64,000 bases of DNA from Tritrichomonas musculus (Eukaryota; Parabasalia; Tritrichomonadida; Tritrichomonadidae): contig JAPFFF010000005.1 of assembly GCA_039105265.1 (NCBI GenBank), positions 2,403,501-2,467,500 of the forward strand. The letters run 5' to 3'. The translations under genes were made by a program, and so were the position numbers. How positions within the stretch are numbered: the first letter of the stretch is position 1; every line of letters begins with the position of its first letter. Below are positions 38,501-49,000 of the stretch, one piece after another. Under the pieces are notes generated by a model. The model had not been told where the DNA came from. It saw only the letters and a list, made by a program, of their open reading frames with translations, and searched no databases.

Positions 38501-38693
38501 CTGGAGTCAATTGTTTTGAATGCAACTGACCATCAACTTTAAAAGCTATCTTGTATTTAGCAACAATCGGTAAAGTGTCAATATATTTTTTAAAGAATTC
38601 TTTTAATTTTGGCAACATTAATTTTCTACCATCATTATCCAATCTTTCAAAATCAATATACCAATATGTGGGAGAATTTCCTAATTTTTCCAT
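35493..38693 (-). CDS. Polinton protein-primed DNA polymerase B
   Basis: A 1066-residue family B polymerase, the replication enzyme of Polintons, which starts synthesis from a terminal protein. Exonuclease motifs are visible in WYADFEADVS (ExoI), VYFHNLAYDIRM (ExoII) and YCQQDVNILR (ExoIII). Polymerase motifs are DFDAVSLYPSAMKRL (A), LIMNSCYGKTIEKP (B) and YYQDTDSMHV (C), the last holding the metal-binding DTD. The spacing between A and B holds insertions normal for protein-primed enzymes. Coding-like sequence rich in Lys/Glu/Pro extends upstream towards about 38985. It is the best preserved marker of the element, on the minus strand, facing the integrase. Confidence 0.92.
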   Translation of the reverse strand: MEKLGNSPTYWYIDFERLDNDGRKLMLPKLKEFFKKYIDTLPIVAKYKIAFKVDGQLHSKQLTPEVYKQLMNNLTENHFIFDIENVVPEYFYEEGAEKIPEWSLFSAVRFNEFKDFKANKDLPSGKLVYNDVGGSFFQYLVNKNCPLNVIKYLKKLQIFTSLVNKKGKQRKELDDCCFIYALQQTGCYDDATLNKMRLRINTRYLSQKSLNELCMEFKLHIKLSFIDEDANGKNKKRSVRSQKNSKDKYYLGIENAEPNRTHTMNVFNKHYFIEEKTPFSTYYINHLCECTEDKYNKEYKQDHWIKARYFINSSDLVRILMKNNYFSPITFGQYKILNTIFYKDVDSNIDLIDLDYNDEQCTKLIEQPKKKINKKDGEKSYWYADFEADVSTSIHKPYMCVVHSANGNHKKCFKGEDCNKQLLDYLDDESVVYFHNLAYDIRMLANFGLCKSIIKGSKTMMADIKYNNKTIHLRDSLPILSCKLSQLPSMFNIDGVQKEIFPYKYFTLERLKTNIGNGVDSGIAIGTISEAGLNEDKQWTDEDYILFNSNIDKIEGCRIDEKHFDMYKYAEFYCQQDVNILRIGFEKLREGFKENFNINLYKFISISSLANEVFNQKVYYPNGNLYKLGGHVRHFCSKAIYGGRCMTAYNKKWHTKKNLCDFDAVSLYPSAMKRLYTVRGKPKVIQPEQLNLEFLSKQSAYIVEIEITKINKHYPFPLIVQKINGLNKNNDYLPKGESIKMIVDNITLEDYIEFQKIEFNILRGYYWDGKKDYRIRDCISDIFNKRLEYKKQNNQLQNLYKLIMNSCYGKTIEKPVEKDYKYLREGDELDKFWQKNYNKIVEDIQLNNSNIHAVKTLKQIDKHFNFSLLGIQVLSMSKRIMNEVMCLAFDIGCHIYYQDTDSMHVESADLPKLEKAFRDKYNRELIGKNLGQFHSDFPEINGHKEMPQAIESNFLMKKMYIDKLQDSTGDIAYMIRGKGLTQNSIKFKYNEDFNGDVMKLYESLYNGNSITFDLAKGQPCFDMNKNMTVSTRKKLERCIKTDYTEGNIDEYFKHPLALQGSTTLPV

Positions 38694-39055
38694 AATTCTA
38701 TTTACAATCTCAGATTGTGTTTTATTTTCTGTTTTTATTGGTTTAGGTTCATTTTTATGTTCTTTTTTGGGTTCTTCTTTAGGTTTTTCTTTATTGTTTT
38801 TACCTTTAAAATACCAATAGATTGCATCATAATTATCCGTATCACCATCATAACCTTTATCGAAATATAATTGGTTTTGAATATCTATTATTAATTCTTC
38901 ATTATTTTCCCATAGTTCATGTGGGTCTCTAGGAAATTTATCATTAATTCACATAATTGTTCATAAGTGGCTTCTATAAGCTTCATTTTTTAAAAGAATA
39001 AAAATTTATAAAATATAAAATTATTTATACCTGTTATTATTTCATATAACAAGTC

Positions 39056-39227
39056 ATAAAAGTATAAAAAATAATTGAATTCCAAAAATAGCACCATCGG
39101 AAATTATGATGATGGTTCTAAATGAGCGATGTTCATGGGGGTCGTTTCGAAGCTCGTCAGAGCGGAGAAACGTAATTGGGGGGATGTTAGGACTTTAGTC
39201 CTAAAATCACCACAATTGTACACTACT
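39056..39227 (-). repeat. Polinton right terminal inverted repeat
   Basis: Inverted copy of 13558-13729. The palindrome lies at 39187-39204, and ATTTG follows at 39228-39232. Confidence 0.95.
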
Positions 39228-39261
39228 ATTTGAACATTGGTAAATTCAATGGAATTTATTT

Positions 39262-39297
<36 letters not shown>

Positions 39298-39412
39298 AAA
39301 CATTATTATTATCATTGCAATTAATAATCTGAAACTTAAATAGTGAAATATCTGTAGAAAAAAAATCACAGTTCAATTTCAAGAACTTCACAGGAAAAAA
39401 AAATGTTCAGTA

Positions 39413-40698
39413 AAGTGCTTCCAAAAACGATGATCCACTTCAGATTCACCTTCATGGTTTAATTTTAATTGGCCAATAATAAAAAAATAGGTTAATTTTT
39501 GTGAATGAGTTGTTTTTTTATTGTCTTTTATTCAAATTTTAAAAAGAAGGCCAAGATGCCTTCATCAATGACGAAAACGCGATGCGAAATACTTCAATGG
39601 TTAGCAAAAACGTCAAATATCAGCTACATCTCTCGTGAAACAGGACACAGTCGCACCTTAATACGCAAAGCAAAAAATCAATTAGATCACAATGAAGATA
39701 TATATGAATTACCCAATAAATTAGGTGCACCAATTAAAGTTACAACTGATGTACAAAACGAAATACAGAATTCAACGATGGCAAACAGGAAAATGTCATC
39801 TTTATCAATAGCCAATATCATTTCCCAAAATTCTGATTTTCCAAGTATTTCTCGCTCTTCGGTTAATTCTGTCAGACATAATTTAGGTTTCAATTATTTG
39901 CCACCGATACATACGTTTTTAACTACACCAATTCAGAGAGAAAATAGAGTGAAGTTTTGCCAATTCCACATTGATAACAATACATCTTGGGAAAACGTTT
40001 TATTTACTGATGAATCAATCTTTGAGTTAAACTCGGCCAACAGATGGATTTGGCGTCGGAGAGGCGAAACGTCATCTGATGTATATAACGCGACAAACAA
40101 ATTTAATAAAAAAGTAATGGTTTTCGCTGGAATTTCGTCAAAATATACCACGCCACTTATTACAATCCAAGGAACATTAGATTCAATTTCATATGTCGAT
40201 TAATGTATAGATCAGTCAGGCTTGATAAGTGGCATGAATGATGCATATGGTCATATGAACTGGGTTCTCATGCAAGATGGCGCCACAGCACATACGGCGT
40301 CATCAAACATTGAATATTTGACTGATTATTGCAAAGTGCTAGAAAATTGGCCAAGTAATTAGCCTGACATCAATCCAATAGAAAACCTATGGAGTTATTT
40401 AAAACAAAAAGTGGAAGAATTGAATCCTCAAAACGAAAATGAATTAATTGAATTATTGTTTAATTTATGGGAGAATCTTGATATCTCTTTGATTCATAAT
40501 TTAATTGATTCTGTTCCTTCACGACTTCGTGCTGTAATACAAAGTGATGGTTATCCAACAAAATATTAATAAAATAATACTTTTTTTTTAATTTTCTAAT
40601 ATTTTTTTACCAAAAAAGATGATCCAGTCTAGTCCACTTTTTGAAAAGAATTCAAAATAAATACGTTATAAAGTGGATTATCTTTTTTGGCAGCACTT
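39413..40698 (+). mobile_element. Tc1-type transposon, 1286 bp, decayed
   Basis: Ends are inverted: AAGTGCTTCCAAAAACGATG at 39413 and its near match, inverted, ending at 40698, with about 28 bp of inverted repeat (three or four mismatches). TA lies outside both ends (39411-39412 and 40699-40700), the Tc1/mariner target duplication. It lies only about 180 bp from the Polinton's right end, after a 28-base A run at 39269-39296. The transposase inside (39556-40569) is decayed. Confidence 0.9.
39556..40569 (+). pseudogene. Tc1-type DD34E transposase with two stops
   Basis: Begins MPSSMTKTRCEILQWLAK with a helix-turn-helix (ISYISRETGHSRTLIRKAKN) and a second DNA-binding part (SISRSSVNSVRHNLGFN). 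The catalytic set is Asp in NVLFTDESIFELN, Asp in MQDGATAHTAS and Glu in PDINPIENLWSYLKQ, as in Tc1. The single frame from 39556 to 40569 (337 codons) is open except for TAA at 40201-40203 and TAG at 40360-40362. Only two defects means the copy is not old. Upstream of 39556 the frame stays open but has no better ATG. Confidence 0.88.
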
Positions 40699-40939
40699 TA
40701 TTTCTAAATCTCAGAAATTCAGCTGGTATATCCACCTGTGGTAGAAAATAACAACTTATATATCCAAGATATTGACTGAGAACATCTTTGCAAAGAAAGT
40801 TCAAAATCTATGTCATCCAGTTCCTGAATAAAAAATACTATTCTATTAAAGATTAAAAAATAATTTTAATTGTAATGTAGTAATTAATTTTTATTAATCA
40901 TTAAGACTTCAATTTATTGCCTTAGGGTTTTGCTTTGAT

Positions 40940-42750
40940 CGGTCCTTTAGATAGAAGGTCAACAATTTCTCAATGGCCGTTTTGTAAAAAAAAAATTATT
41001 TCAAAATTCCATAAATCATTCAATTTTTCAATACCATGAAAAAAGTTAGATTTATATATAATGAATGTTTTGATTTAAAATGTTTTGAATGTTGATGTCA
41101 ATACCTTCTTGTCTTATTAATAGTTCAACAATTTCTTTATGACCTTTATATGCAGCACATAAATCAACGCCGCATCATTAAATGTTCGAGTTAAATTCCA
41201 TAAATAATACAATTTTTCAACATAATCAAAGAAGTTAGATTTGAATTTTATGAATGTTTTGACTTAAAATGTTTTTCGTGTTGACATCAATGCCTTCTTG
41301 TCTTATTAATAGTTCAACAATTTCTTTATGACCTTCTTTTGCAGCAAGAATCAACGCCGTATTATTAAATGTTCGAGTTAAATTCCATAAATAATTCAAG
41401 TGTTCAATATAATTAAAACGTTAGATTTGAATATAATGAATGTTTTTGATTTAAAATGCCTTGAATATTGATATCAATGCCTTCTTGTCTTATTAATAGT
41501 TCAACAATTTCTTTATGACCTTCTTTTGCAGCAAGAATCAACGCCGTATTATTATATTTTCGAGTTAAATTCCATAAATAATTCAAGTTTTCAATATAAT
41601 TAAAACGTTAGATTTGAATTCCATGAATGTTTTAATTTAAAATGCTATTTGAATGATTAATGTTTTAATAACTGCATTTATGTCAATGGTTTCCTCAATT
41701 AAATAAAGCTTCACAAGTGTGTAATAGTCAAATTCACATAAATAAAGAAAAACCAATTTTGATATTCAACTGCATATCGAAAAAGATTGTGATAATAATT
41801 GTTTTCAATGTTATTTTGTAGATCTTCTTCGTTCATTATATTGTCAATGAGGTAGTTCGAAATATCGTTGTGATGACATTTAATCGATTCTTCAAGAATT
41901 CCTTCATAAACATTATTTGGTGGTGAAACATGATCGTCTTCAAGATATCTGATCAGTTCTGCATTATAACTGTGAATTCCATAAATTCACATCATTGATA
42001 TCAGCTTAACTCCTTGCTTTTCGATGTATTTGATGATGTCATTCGAGCCATAAAATGATGCATATTTAATCAGTTTAATATTAGATTCATAAGTCAAACG
42101 TTGGTTTGTTTCAAAAATTGATTTTTTCAATGCAAATTTCAAGTGACAAATTTCTTTGTTCTGTAAATCTGATAAATTCTTGAATTTCGTTATTTCGAAT
42201 CACACAAATAATCGTCATTTTCTCCTTTTCGTCGTTTTTCATAGAAATTGGTTTCAACTTCTTTGTTCATTCGTTCAATAAATTTATTGTCTTTTAATAA
42301 TTTATTCTTGCTGCCGTATTTTTCAATGTTTTCTTGAATGAGAAACGGTTTGATTTCTGGTTGAAAATATTCACAATAGTTCATACTGACATATTCTGGA
42401 CTTGGAATTTTTAAGAATATGTATTCATCAATTATCATCATTTTTTCTTCAAGAAGAATTAGAAGGATTCGCTTGTTATCGTTGAAAATGTTGAATATTT
42501 CTGAATTTGAAAAATATTTTTGGGGATCTTGTTTGAATTGTCTCAAAACTCGCTCACCTTTAGAAATAAAATTCCGAGAACGATGATGATTGTTCGCAAT
42601 CCTGCTTATTAATTGTAATAATGCTTTAAATTCATGTTTGTCATTAATTATTTGTTGAGTCGAGACAAGATTAATGAAATTTTCATATTTGTCGTCACCA
42701 TCTGATTCTTCTTCAAGGAATTCCAGAAGGGAATTTTGAATACTTTTCAT
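40940..42750 (-). pseudogene. Decayed DUF3447/ankyrin repeat gene
   Basis: The 5' part (42190-42750, ATG at 42750) is a readable N-terminus with SPEYVSMNYCEYFQPEIKPF and ENIEKYGSKNKLLKD, ending NFYEKRRKGENDDYLCD, which in trichomonad ankyrin proteins continues straight into a DUF3447 region. Here the frame is lost at that point, but the next frame continues with FIRFTEQRNLSLEICIEKS and KYASFYGSNDIIKYIEKQG, as expected. Further along are ankyrin units of the form ALILAAKEGHKEIVELLIRQ, at about 41150, 41340 and 41525. Several frameshifts and stops are present, so it is a pseudogene of a very large family. It runs in the same direction as the triple-GHKL gene upstream of it. Confidence 0.85.
41090..41660 (-). 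repeat. Tandem 187-bp units in the ankyrin pseudogene
   Basis: Three near-identical units at about 187-bp spacing (markers ATACCTTCTTG at about 41102 and ATGCCTTCTTG at about 41290 and 41477). Each holds one readable ankyrin repeat and a degraded partner. Two intact ankyrin repeats would take 198 bp, so about 11 bases were lost before the unit was multiplied. Confidence 0.75.
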
Positions 42751-43017
42751 TTTTTTCAACAAATGTTTCAGAACCCATTTTTACAAAATAAAAATTTGTC
42801 AAAATTAATGAAATGTGATATGAAATAAAAAAGTTTTTACATCACATATATATAAAAAAAAAACTTTCTTTATGGCCCTTTTCTTTCAAATATTTCTAAA
42901 GTTTACATATAATCTCAAATTTGTTTTAGAAAATATAGAAGAAAATAAAAACAATCGAAAAATGATATGTTTGGTATTTTAATTAAATATTTGCTGAAAT
43001 TTGGTTATCTATCAGTT

Positions 43018-46000
43018 TTAAGTGCCATTTTCATATTTATTTATCACATCCATGATTTGTGTGCAATATTCCTTAGGCATTTTATGAATTTTTAAAATCA
43101 TATCACGATCATTTTTGGTGACAATGTAATTTGCAATCAGAAAATCTCGTAACTGTCTAAATTCTGAAAAATGTTGCCAATAATCATTTAAATCTATGAA
43201 ATTGATCAAATCATTTAATAAAATTTTCAGGTCTATATTATCAATCGTTATGATTATGCTGCATTTTCTTTTTATCTTAGAATCAATTCGTTTACATATT
43301 TCTGTAACTATGATATAATTAGAGTTCTTATTCACGAGAGGGCAATTGATCCCTTCCATTGCCAAATAATAATTCAAAAAGTCACTTTTTTCACATAGAT
43401 CCTTATTGTTAAGAAGATTTTTAATTGATTGTTCAAATATTAAAAGTGAAATTACATTTTCACTTAATTTTGTAGAAGAATCCAATATCACCAATTTGTT
43501 ATTCCTGCGAAAAATCCCTTTTCGACATGGAACATAAGCAATATTTTTTGCAAATTTATAAAGAATGTTCAAATAATTAATTATTTTATCCATAGCGCTT
43601 TCACTCAATGATGATTGTAAATTTGATATCGTATGCTTGCCTTTTAAATATTGATTTATTTGATAAGATATATATTCAGAAACATAATTGAATATAATGG
43701 AATCCATTGAATCATTTAAACTTATTTCTTCGATGTTATTATTGAGCAAGAAATTATAACATTTTAATAGAAGCTTTTGATTTTCCTGAATGTTTCCGTC
43801 ATTTGTTATATATTTAAATAGTATTAATGAAAAATGAAGTTTGTCCTGGAGTTGATAATCATCGCCATAATTGTAATTATATTTAAATTTATAAAAATCT
43901 ATAATATTTTGGCGATATTTGTTGATGAAAATTTGGTTAAAGCCTATATCAATTGTGAAATCTTGATGAAGAAGAATATTTTTAATATCAATTTTACAAT
44001 AGTTTTGTAATGCATCTTTTATATCTTTATATATGATTCTATCTCTAGAAATTGATGAGAAATCTTTAAAAATCTGATTTTCATTGGGGAAAATGATATG
44101 TTTCTGAAGATAATATTTATCTACTAAATTATTTTCTAACAAGAAGTTAATTAAATCATTTAACCATTTGACTGATTCTATTGGATTTTGAATTCTTTTC
44201 AGGCTTTCTATCCTTTCTATAAAGAATTGCGCCACTATTAAATCTGTAAGTCTCCATGTGTCATTTGAAAATCCAGGAAGTTCGATTGTATTTTTTGGAA
44301 TATTTAGTAAAACACAGGAATAGTCATGCATTTGTATTCTCATTTGATGATTGGGAATAATGTATTCCATCATAATTTTAGCATTTTCCTTTGTGATCAG
44401 TCCCAGTATCATACTTTCTGCATCTTTAATTTCGTGAATAGGCAAATAGCTTTGAACTTTTATTTGTTGAAAAACATGATTAATTCTCCAATTACCTCCC
44501 AGTCGATGTATTAATTGGATTGCTTCTTCATAGACATCTGGAGCAAAATAGAGATTTGAATTATCAATGCAAAACTGCTGATTTTGGTTTGGAATTAATT
44601 TGATATACTTAAATTGGATTTTGTCATATTCAAAAACAAAATCAAGTGTTTCATTAATAAATTCTACTTGCCTTTGAAAATCCCCAGGGAATGGAAGTCC
44701 TGTTATTGTTCCATAATTTGATATTTTCCGTAATAAATCTAAGTGATTAATTAATTTAAATGGATGTCCATCCCATAGGTTACAAAACCAACTTATTGAT
44801 TCTTCAAAATTGATTGGATTAGAATAAACATGCTGAAACAAAGAATAAAAATCATTTTGATATTGCTGGAATTTTGAAGGCTCAATTTCTTCTTTTGTTG
44901 GATAAGAATAATCAATTAAATATACATCATTATATTTCTGGCGTCCATTAGATGTTATAAACACAGGATATGAAATTAGTATTTCTATCGCTCTCTTTAA
45001 AAATACACTTGAAAATAGTTCAGGATTAAAATGATCTTCTTTTTCATATTTACATTTTAATCCTTCTGCTAAATAGCCTAATCTAGAACAATTCTTGCTA
45101 ATACAAAATTCAATAATTTGCTTGTACAACTCTAAACTTATTTGTAAAATTTCATAATTTATTTCATCATAAGTGCTTGTATTTTGAGGAGAACTTTTCA
45201 AGAAAATGCCATTTCTATCTGTCAATGTTTCAAATTGAGGACTATTAATGATAAATGGAAATCGAAGCTTTGATCCAACTAAAGGGAAAACGCAATATAA
45301 TGACTCATTGTCATGATGACTAATAATCTTATTATTTGAATCAATTTCAATGACTGCGCTAATTTCAATCTTATTTCTGTCAGAGAGTGAATATAAGTTT
45401 GGTATATGTTTAGATTGTCTCTCAGTATTGAAGTAAATAAATCTTCTGTGTTGTATTTCATCATTATTTTTAATTTCTACTTCAATGATGTTTCCCCTTT
45501 TTGAAGGCAATGAGTATTTAATTTCTTCATCTTTATCTAAATTTTTAATTACAACAGAATTTATATTTGAACAAAACAATAAAACTAATGGGAGATTTTT
45601 CTTGAGATTTTCAATTCCAATATTCACACGATCAATATTTTCTGGATCGTTATATTTGTATTCGAATGATGTATATTCAAAAGGTTTATTTTCATATATT
45701 ATTTTTGATTCTTCAGTTCTTTTGAGACTTTCTTCTAATTCAGAATCTTCATGACCAGTTCTGTCCAAAGTCACTTCAAAACCATTTATTCCATTTTCTT
45801 TCTTTAAATTTCCTCTTAGAATAACTACTCGTGAAATGATATGAGTTGTCAAAAAGCCACATCCAAACTTTCCTGTACTTTCTTTATTTTCATGTTTATC
45901 TTGGCTGAATTTGTAAACCATTGCAAGATATTGTTTTAATGTGAAATCGCTTCCATTGTGTTGGAAAATAAGGTGATTACTATCATATGTAAATTTAATA

Positions 46001-49000
46001 TCAATTTTCTTATCTTTTTCAGCAACAATTGTATCTTTTGCATTCTGGATTAATTCCCATGGCCATCTTTTTTTCATGCTTTCTGATGGATTTTCAAGTT
46101 CTCTTAATCTAGGACCTAAATTTGTTATGAATAACTTTCCAAAAATTAACAATTTTTCTTTTTGAATATTATTCATGTCATTGTATCTGGTGTTATTATC
46201 AAAAGTTTCCCAATTCATTTTTTCTATTAATTTCATGATTTCAGGATTATCTCTAAGTTTTTTATTTCCACGAAGTTGCACAGTTGCATAATTTATTTTT
46301 GATGCAATATTTTGAATATCATGTAGCCTAAGTTTTGGATGAACAATACCTCTACATGCTGATTCTGATTTTATTTTATCATCTGGATTTGCTAAAGTTA
46401 TGTATTTGATGATATCTTTATCAATATTATCTGATCTATAAAATGGCCTTGAATCTGAAAATAAACACAGTTGTCCATCTAACAAAGGAATTTTAATATT
46501 TTGTTCATAAATGTAGCACATATTCAAAAGAGATATTGCTCTTTCTTCGTCAAAATTATAAGCATTTTTGAAAACTTCAAATTCGTTGAAATTATTTATC
46601 GTATCCATTATGGCTTTGATTATAATTTTTGATGCATTATCCCATAATGTAAAACTTGAAAGATTTGTTTGGATAGCATTGTCATTTTGGAAAATGTCGT
46701 TATTTGTTGTATTATGTATAAACGTATTATATAAAGATTGAATTTCCTCGACTTTTTGGAATATATCTCCTAAATTTTCTTTGGGACGAAAATGAAATAG
46801 AAACTCTGATGCTTCAATTTTATTATTAATTTCGTTTATTTTTTCATTAATTTCATCTTGATATATTGATATATCTTGAGATTGAGAACAATGAATATCA
46901 TTTATTTGGCGATTTAATTCATCATTATTAATATCTATTTTGAAATATTGTTTCACAATTTCTTTGAATTCATTAGGAATATTTGATTTATCTCGAAGTT
47001 TTGTAAGGGAACATAATACATAGTTTTCATTTGGAACAATGTTTTCGTCATTTAAATATTTCTTTTCATTCTCATCTTCTTGTTCATTCAAAAATGTGAC
47101 AAATTTATGACATAATTCAAATCGTTCTTTGACTTCTTCTCGTTGATATTTTTTAATGGTTTCAATATATCGTTGAATTAAATATTTATCTGATTTGATC
47201 CAAAGTTCTTTATCAATTTCTTCTTTAATTTCATGTTTATCATTCTTCTTGCCAAGAATTTCTTCATTGAATTCATATATTGTTTGACGACGATGTACAT
47301 ATTCTCCTTCTTTTGGGATATAACTTGAAATAATAAATGATAATTCTGGATCTTTTTCAAATGATTCAATACATGCTTGAATAGCATCTTTCATAAAATG
47401 TTCTGGAATTTGAATTTTATAGATATTATTATGCATGTGTTCTGTTTTCCATGGATGGTGAATCGATTCAAGAATTTCAAGCATATCTGGATGAACACTT
47501 TTGCTTTCATAAAATTTATCTGATATTTTATGTCGTTTTTCATTCATATCTGGAATTATTGAATGATCTGACAATAATTTAGGTTTATATTTCTTCGTAT
47601 ATTCTAACAATAAATTCAAATATTCCCATTCATCTTTTTCGATCTTCTTTTTCCCTTCTTCTTTTTCAATTCCTAAAGCCTCTTCATCTGAAACTAAATT
47701 ATCTATTGTAATAAGATGTAATTCTTTCCATAAAAGATTTTCCCATGATTCACTTTCTTCAAAAGTAGCAGTTTTATTTGGATATTTATGACAAAGCAAT
47801 TTATGATACATTTCGCGTTGTTCTTTGTTTGAATTTTCTTCGTAAATTGGAAAATAAGCATCTTTCAAAAATGTCTTTTCATCATCTATTGTTTTTACAA
47901 TTCGACTATTTTCTAATACTTTATGCATCCGATCAATAAAAGTATTTGTATACCATTCTCGGTCAAACGATTCGTTAAATAAATTAGGATTTTTGAATAA
48001 TAATCCATTTGCCAAAAAGAATAAATTATTTAATTGAGCATTAATACATTGATCAACAATATTTTTAAATAAATTGACCGATTGTTCTAATATTTCCTTG
48101 TTCACACTTGATTCAGTTATAGATTGGTTTTCTTTTTTATTTAAAAATATTTTATTTCTTTCAGTACTTGGTTCAAAATTTGGGCTGTTGATTGTAATTG
48201 TAAATTCAAACATTTTTTTGGATCCTATTAATGGAAAAGAGCAAAACAAAGATTCGCTCTCAGATTTTTTAATAGAGTTGTTCTCTATTTCTAATGTATC
48301 TATTATTGATAATTGTAAATTTGGTTGTACTTTAAATTGAGAGAAAATTGCATTTGGCTGATTACTTTGTGCCACTAGAAAATATCTTCCTGATTCAGAT
48401 CCATCATCAACTTTTTTATAAATTGATCGATCATTAGAATTATATTTGTATACTATTTCTTTATTGTTATTTATTACTTTAACTTGTTCGATTTCTGGGC
48501 ATGATATCAAAGTGGTTGGAAGATTTTGATGAATACACTCCAATCCGATTTTTATGATTTCATCAACGTTTTCATTTTCAATTGAATATTTGAATTCAGT
48601 GAAATCAATTGTCTCTTCAAAGGATTCTTTGAGAGATTTTGTCATATTTTCTGCATGTTCAATCAATTCATTTGATCCACTTCCTCTTCTATCTATTTGA
48701 ACCCAAAATTTATTTCTTTTTCCATCTTTTTTAAGTAAATTTCCTTGTAATTCGACTACTTTATTTAATATATGAGTGCTCATAAAACCTGTGCCAAATC
48801 TTCCTATTGTTTTTTGACCTTTTTCTTTTCCTTCACTCATTTTGAATAATAAACCGAGCAATGAATCAAATGTAAAATCTTCACCATTATGACGAAATAT
48901 CAAATGTTTGTGAGGTTCATAAATGATTGTAATTGAAACTTTTCTTCCAGGTATATTAATGATTGTATCTCTAGCATTTTGAATAAGTTCAAATCCCCAT

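Larger units (their letters stand above)
13558..39227. mobile_element. Polinton/Maverick element, 25.7 kb, fossil
   Basis: Ends are 172-bp terminal inverted repeats (13558-13729 and 39056-39227) with two mismatches, starting 5'-AG as Polintons do, flanked by ATTTG (13553-13557 and 39228-39232). Polintons usually make 6-bp target duplications; here five bases match exactly. The content is diagnostic: protein-primed polymerase B, retroviral-type integrase, FtsK/HerA-type packaging ATPase, a major capsid candidate, a fibre-like protein and small unrecognised genes. The near-identical terminal repeats suggest a fairly young arrival. It now carries two inserted DNA transposons (about 14931-18533 and 19247-21771), one of which contains another element. 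Beyond these I estimate four or five smaller breaks, so it is a broken fossil although most genes are long and readable. Confidence 0.95.
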
